From: an uncultured Thalassospira sp. | GTDB lineage: Bacteria > Pseudomonadota > Alphaproteobacteria > Rhodospirillales_A > Thalassospiraceae | Length of the DNA: 7,436 nt | Assembly: GCA_946885765.1 (NCBI GenBank) | Contig: CAMPHD010000160.1 | Span: 1 to 7,436, forward strand | Reading direction: 5' to 3' | Shown: one piece after another, positions 6,429 to 7,436 of the stretch | Layout: each line of letters starts with the position of its first letter | Numbering within the stretch: the stretch's first letter is position 1 | Notes under the pieces: generated by a model | What the model saw: the letters and a program-made list of their open reading frames with translations, nothing else | The model's database searches: none | Told to the model about the DNA's origin: nothing | Translations under genes and position numbers: made by a program

Positions 6429-6457
6429 TTGATGAATGGGGCAGGGTTGGGTATACA
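6429..6457 (+). promoter_or_regulatory. Candidate sigma-70 type promoter of metN
   Basis: TTGATG at 6429-6434 and TATACA at 6452-6457 are separated by 17 bases. Transcription would start near 6464, a few bases before the first paired base of the SAM-II-like structure at 6471, as expected for a riboswitch leader. Confidence 0.55.
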
Positions 6458-6469
6458 GGTTCCTATCGA

Positions 6470-6528
6470 ACGCGCCGATTTGCTCCTCAGCTTGCGGGCG
6501 CGATAAAAATGCGGCTAAAGCGAGAGGG
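6470..6528 (+). ncRNA. SAM-II (SAM_alpha) riboswitch, leader of metN
   Basis: The layout matches the SAM-II aptamer, an H-type pseudoknot that binds S-adenosylmethionine. P1 is CGCGCC (6471-6476) with GGCGCG (6497-6502). The loop begins with GATTT (6477-6481). P2a can form between TTGCG (6492-6496) and TGCGG (6510-6514), and P2b between TCCTC (6484-6488) and GAGGG (6524-6528). The A-rich joiner ATAAAAA (6503-6509) and GGCTAAA (6513-6519) match conserved SAM-II segments in order and spacing. Its length of about 59 bases is close to the 52 of the crystallised aptamer. SAM-II is typical of alphaproteobacterial methionine genes, and metN follows. The identification is from memory of the consensus, not a covariance search. 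Confidence 0.85.
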
Positions 6529-6550
6529 CGTGCACGCTCCGACATGTACG

Positions 6551-6581
6551 ACCGCCTCGGTTTCGCCGCGGCGGTTTTTTT
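6551..6581 (+). terminator. Intrinsic terminator (attenuator) between SAM-II element and metN
   Basis: ACCGCC (6551-6556) and CGG (6558-6560) pair with CCG (6566-6568) and GGCGGT (6570-6575), with a single T-C mismatch and a TTTCG loop, and a run of seven T residues ends at 6581. It stands 23 bases before the metN start codon and after the riboswitch, so it is placed to stop transcription before metN. The 5' arm segment CCGCCTC (6552-6558) can alternatively pair with GAGGGCG (6524-6530) of the riboswitch 3' strand, apart from a bulge, giving a possible antiterminator. Confidence 0.85.
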
Positions 6582-6604
6582 ATGTTCGGAAAAGGTTGGG
6601 ATCC

Positions 6605-7405
6605 ATGATCAGGCTCTCGAACGTCCAGAAGACTTACCCCGCACGGCGCGGAAGCCCGGCGCACAAGGCGCTGCACGGCATCGATCTTGATATCGCAGCC
6701 GGTGAAATTGTTGGGGTTATTGGCAGGTCTGGCGCGGGCAAGTCCACGCTTATTCGCTGCATCAATCTGCTTGAAGTCCCGACAGCGGGCAGTGTCATCG
6801 TTGATGGCACCGATGTCACGCAACTGGCAAAACGCGATCTTCCACTGTTTCGCCGTCAGCTTGGCATGGTGTTCCAGCATTTCAATCTGCTGTCATCGCG
6901 AACGGTTTACGACAATATCGCCCTGCCGCTTGAACTGGCCGGGGCCAGCAAGGCGGAAATTGCCGCCGCGGTTGATCCGTTGCTGCCGCTGGTCGGGCTT
7001 GAAGACAAACGTGACCGCTATCCCGCCGAACTTTCCGGTGGCCAGAAACAGCGCGTTGGTATTGCACGCGCCCTTTCAAGCAATCCCAAGGTCGTTCTGT
7101 GTGACGAGGTCACATCCGCCCTTGACCCGGAAACCACCCGCCAGATCCTCAGCCTGCTGCGTGACATCAATAAACGCCTTGGCCTGACCATGGTGGTGAT
7201 CACCCATGAAATGGCGGTGGTCAAACAGTTGTGTGACCGGGTGGCGGTGATGGATGGCGGCGTGATTGTCGAGGAAGGCAAGGTTGACGCGATTTTCGCC
7301 AATCCGGCCCACGCCACGACCCAATCGCTTCTGGCTGATGAATTTCTGGATTATCCGGCGCGGCCAAATACGACCGTAAATTCTACCACCGGGCAGGAGG
7401 CTTAA
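6605..7405 (+). CDS. metN: Methionine ABC transporter ATP-binding protein, short form without NIL domain
   Basis: This is the ATPase of the MetNIQ methionine importer, acting at the cytoplasmic face of the inner membrane with the MetI permease. Motifs: Walker A GRSGAGKS (40-47), Q-loop Q91 within the MetN-typical [17 protein letters not shown] (88-104), signature LSGGQ (143-147), Walker B VVLCDE (163-168) with catalytic E168, and H-loop H201. The motif [12 protein letters not shown] and the following ALPLEL segment separate MetN from other polar amino acid ATPases. The protein has 266 residues against about 343 in E. coli MetN; it ends soon after the ABC domain and lacks the C-terminal NIL/ACT-like methionine-sensing domain. 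Start ATG 6605 ([11 protein letters not shown]) is chosen over an in-frame start at 6374, which would run through the riboswitch and terminator; GGAAAAGG at 6588-6595 is the likely ribosome binding site. metI starts 3 bases after the stop. Confidence 0.95.
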   Translation: MIRLSNVQKTYPARRGSPAHKALHGIDLDIAAGEIVGVIGRSGAGKSTLIRCINLLEVPTAGSVIVDGTDVTQLAKRDLPLFRRQLGMVFQHFNLLSSRTVYDNIALPLELAGASKAEIAAAVDPLLPLVGLEDKRDRYPAELSGGQKQRVGIARALSSNPKVVLCDEVTSALDPETTRQILSLLRDINKRLGLTMVVITHEMAVVKQLCDRVAVMDGGVIVEEGKVDAIFANPAHATTQSLLADEFLDYPARPNTTVNSTTGQEA

Positions 7406-7407
7406 TC

Positions 7408-7436
7408 ATGTTTGCAACACTTGCACCGATCCTGCT
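7408..7436 (+). CDS. metI: Methionine ABC transporter permease, first codons only (cut by window edge)
   Basis: ATG 7408 is preceded by AGGAGG (7395-7400) at seven bases, an optimal ribosome binding site, and opens MFATLAPILL before the window ends. Position directly after metN makes the MetI permease the expected product. The nine complete codons are hydrophobic but too few for identification by sequence alone. Confidence 0.65.

Noticed and set aside
6374..6604. In-frame upstream extension of metN by 77 codons
   Set aside because: The extension would translate through the promoter, SAM-II element and terminator, and its residues resemble no MetN N-terminus. MetN proteins start as MI-x-L, which matches ATG 6605.
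1..7436. CRISPR array, tRNA, rRNA, insertion sequence or attachment site
   Set aside because: I saw no regularly spaced direct repeats, tRNA-like cloverleaf, rRNA segment, transposase gene or terminal inverted repeats, so the PAD operon has no visible mobility genes here.

Overview
The window looks like chromosomal DNA of a free-living alphaproteobacterium. Codon usage, moderately high GC, and the gene set (NnrS, PepA-HolC, a SAM-II type leader before MetNI) fit a marine Rhodospirillales such as Thalassospira; the genus is an inference from general resemblance, not a database result. Layout from left to right: (1) the 5' end of a leftward nnrS-like gene with a promoter and a TTG-N8-CAA FNR/NnrR-type box; (2) rightward pepA (leucyl aminopeptidase), a strong intrinsic terminator, then holC (DNA polymerase III chi subunit); (3) a leftward three-gene cluster that converges on holC: a 279-aa protein with a Pro/Thr linker, a 765-aa protein-arginine deiminase (PAD) homologue, and a 205-aa helical protein, with gaps of only 7 and 30 bases; (4) a divergent intergenic region of about 310 bases; (5) rightward metN and the first codons of metI.

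The most unusual content is the PAD operon. The PAD protein carries the residues expected for the catalytic tetrad (D360, H486, D488, C736) and long motif identities with vertebrate PADs (VGHVDE, IPKPFGP, GEIHCGTN, a middle-domain VNC-x-RD motif). Aligned from memory of human PAD4, most side chains that hold the two active-site calcium ions seem to be replaced, whereas several calcium-loop-like Asp/Asn clusters in the middle region remain. The two flanking genes match no family I recognise, so the operon may be an undescribed citrullination-related system. No Sec signal peptide is visible on any of the three proteins.

The metN leader is a second notable region. A TTGATG-N17-TATACA promoter is followed by an RNA with the layout of a SAM-II (SAM_alpha) riboswitch: P1, an H-type pseudoknot, and conserved GATTT, ATAAA and GCTAAA segments. 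After it comes a hairpin with a seven-T tract, 23 bases before the metN start. The 3' strand of the pseudoknot can also pair with the 5' arm of the terminator, which suggests SAM-controlled transcription attenuation. The MetN encoded here ends at residue 266 and lacks room for the C-terminal NIL methionine-sensing domain of the E. coli protein, so control may rest on the RNA.

Housekeeping genes (pepA, holC, metN) are intact. nnrS and metI are cut by the window edges only.
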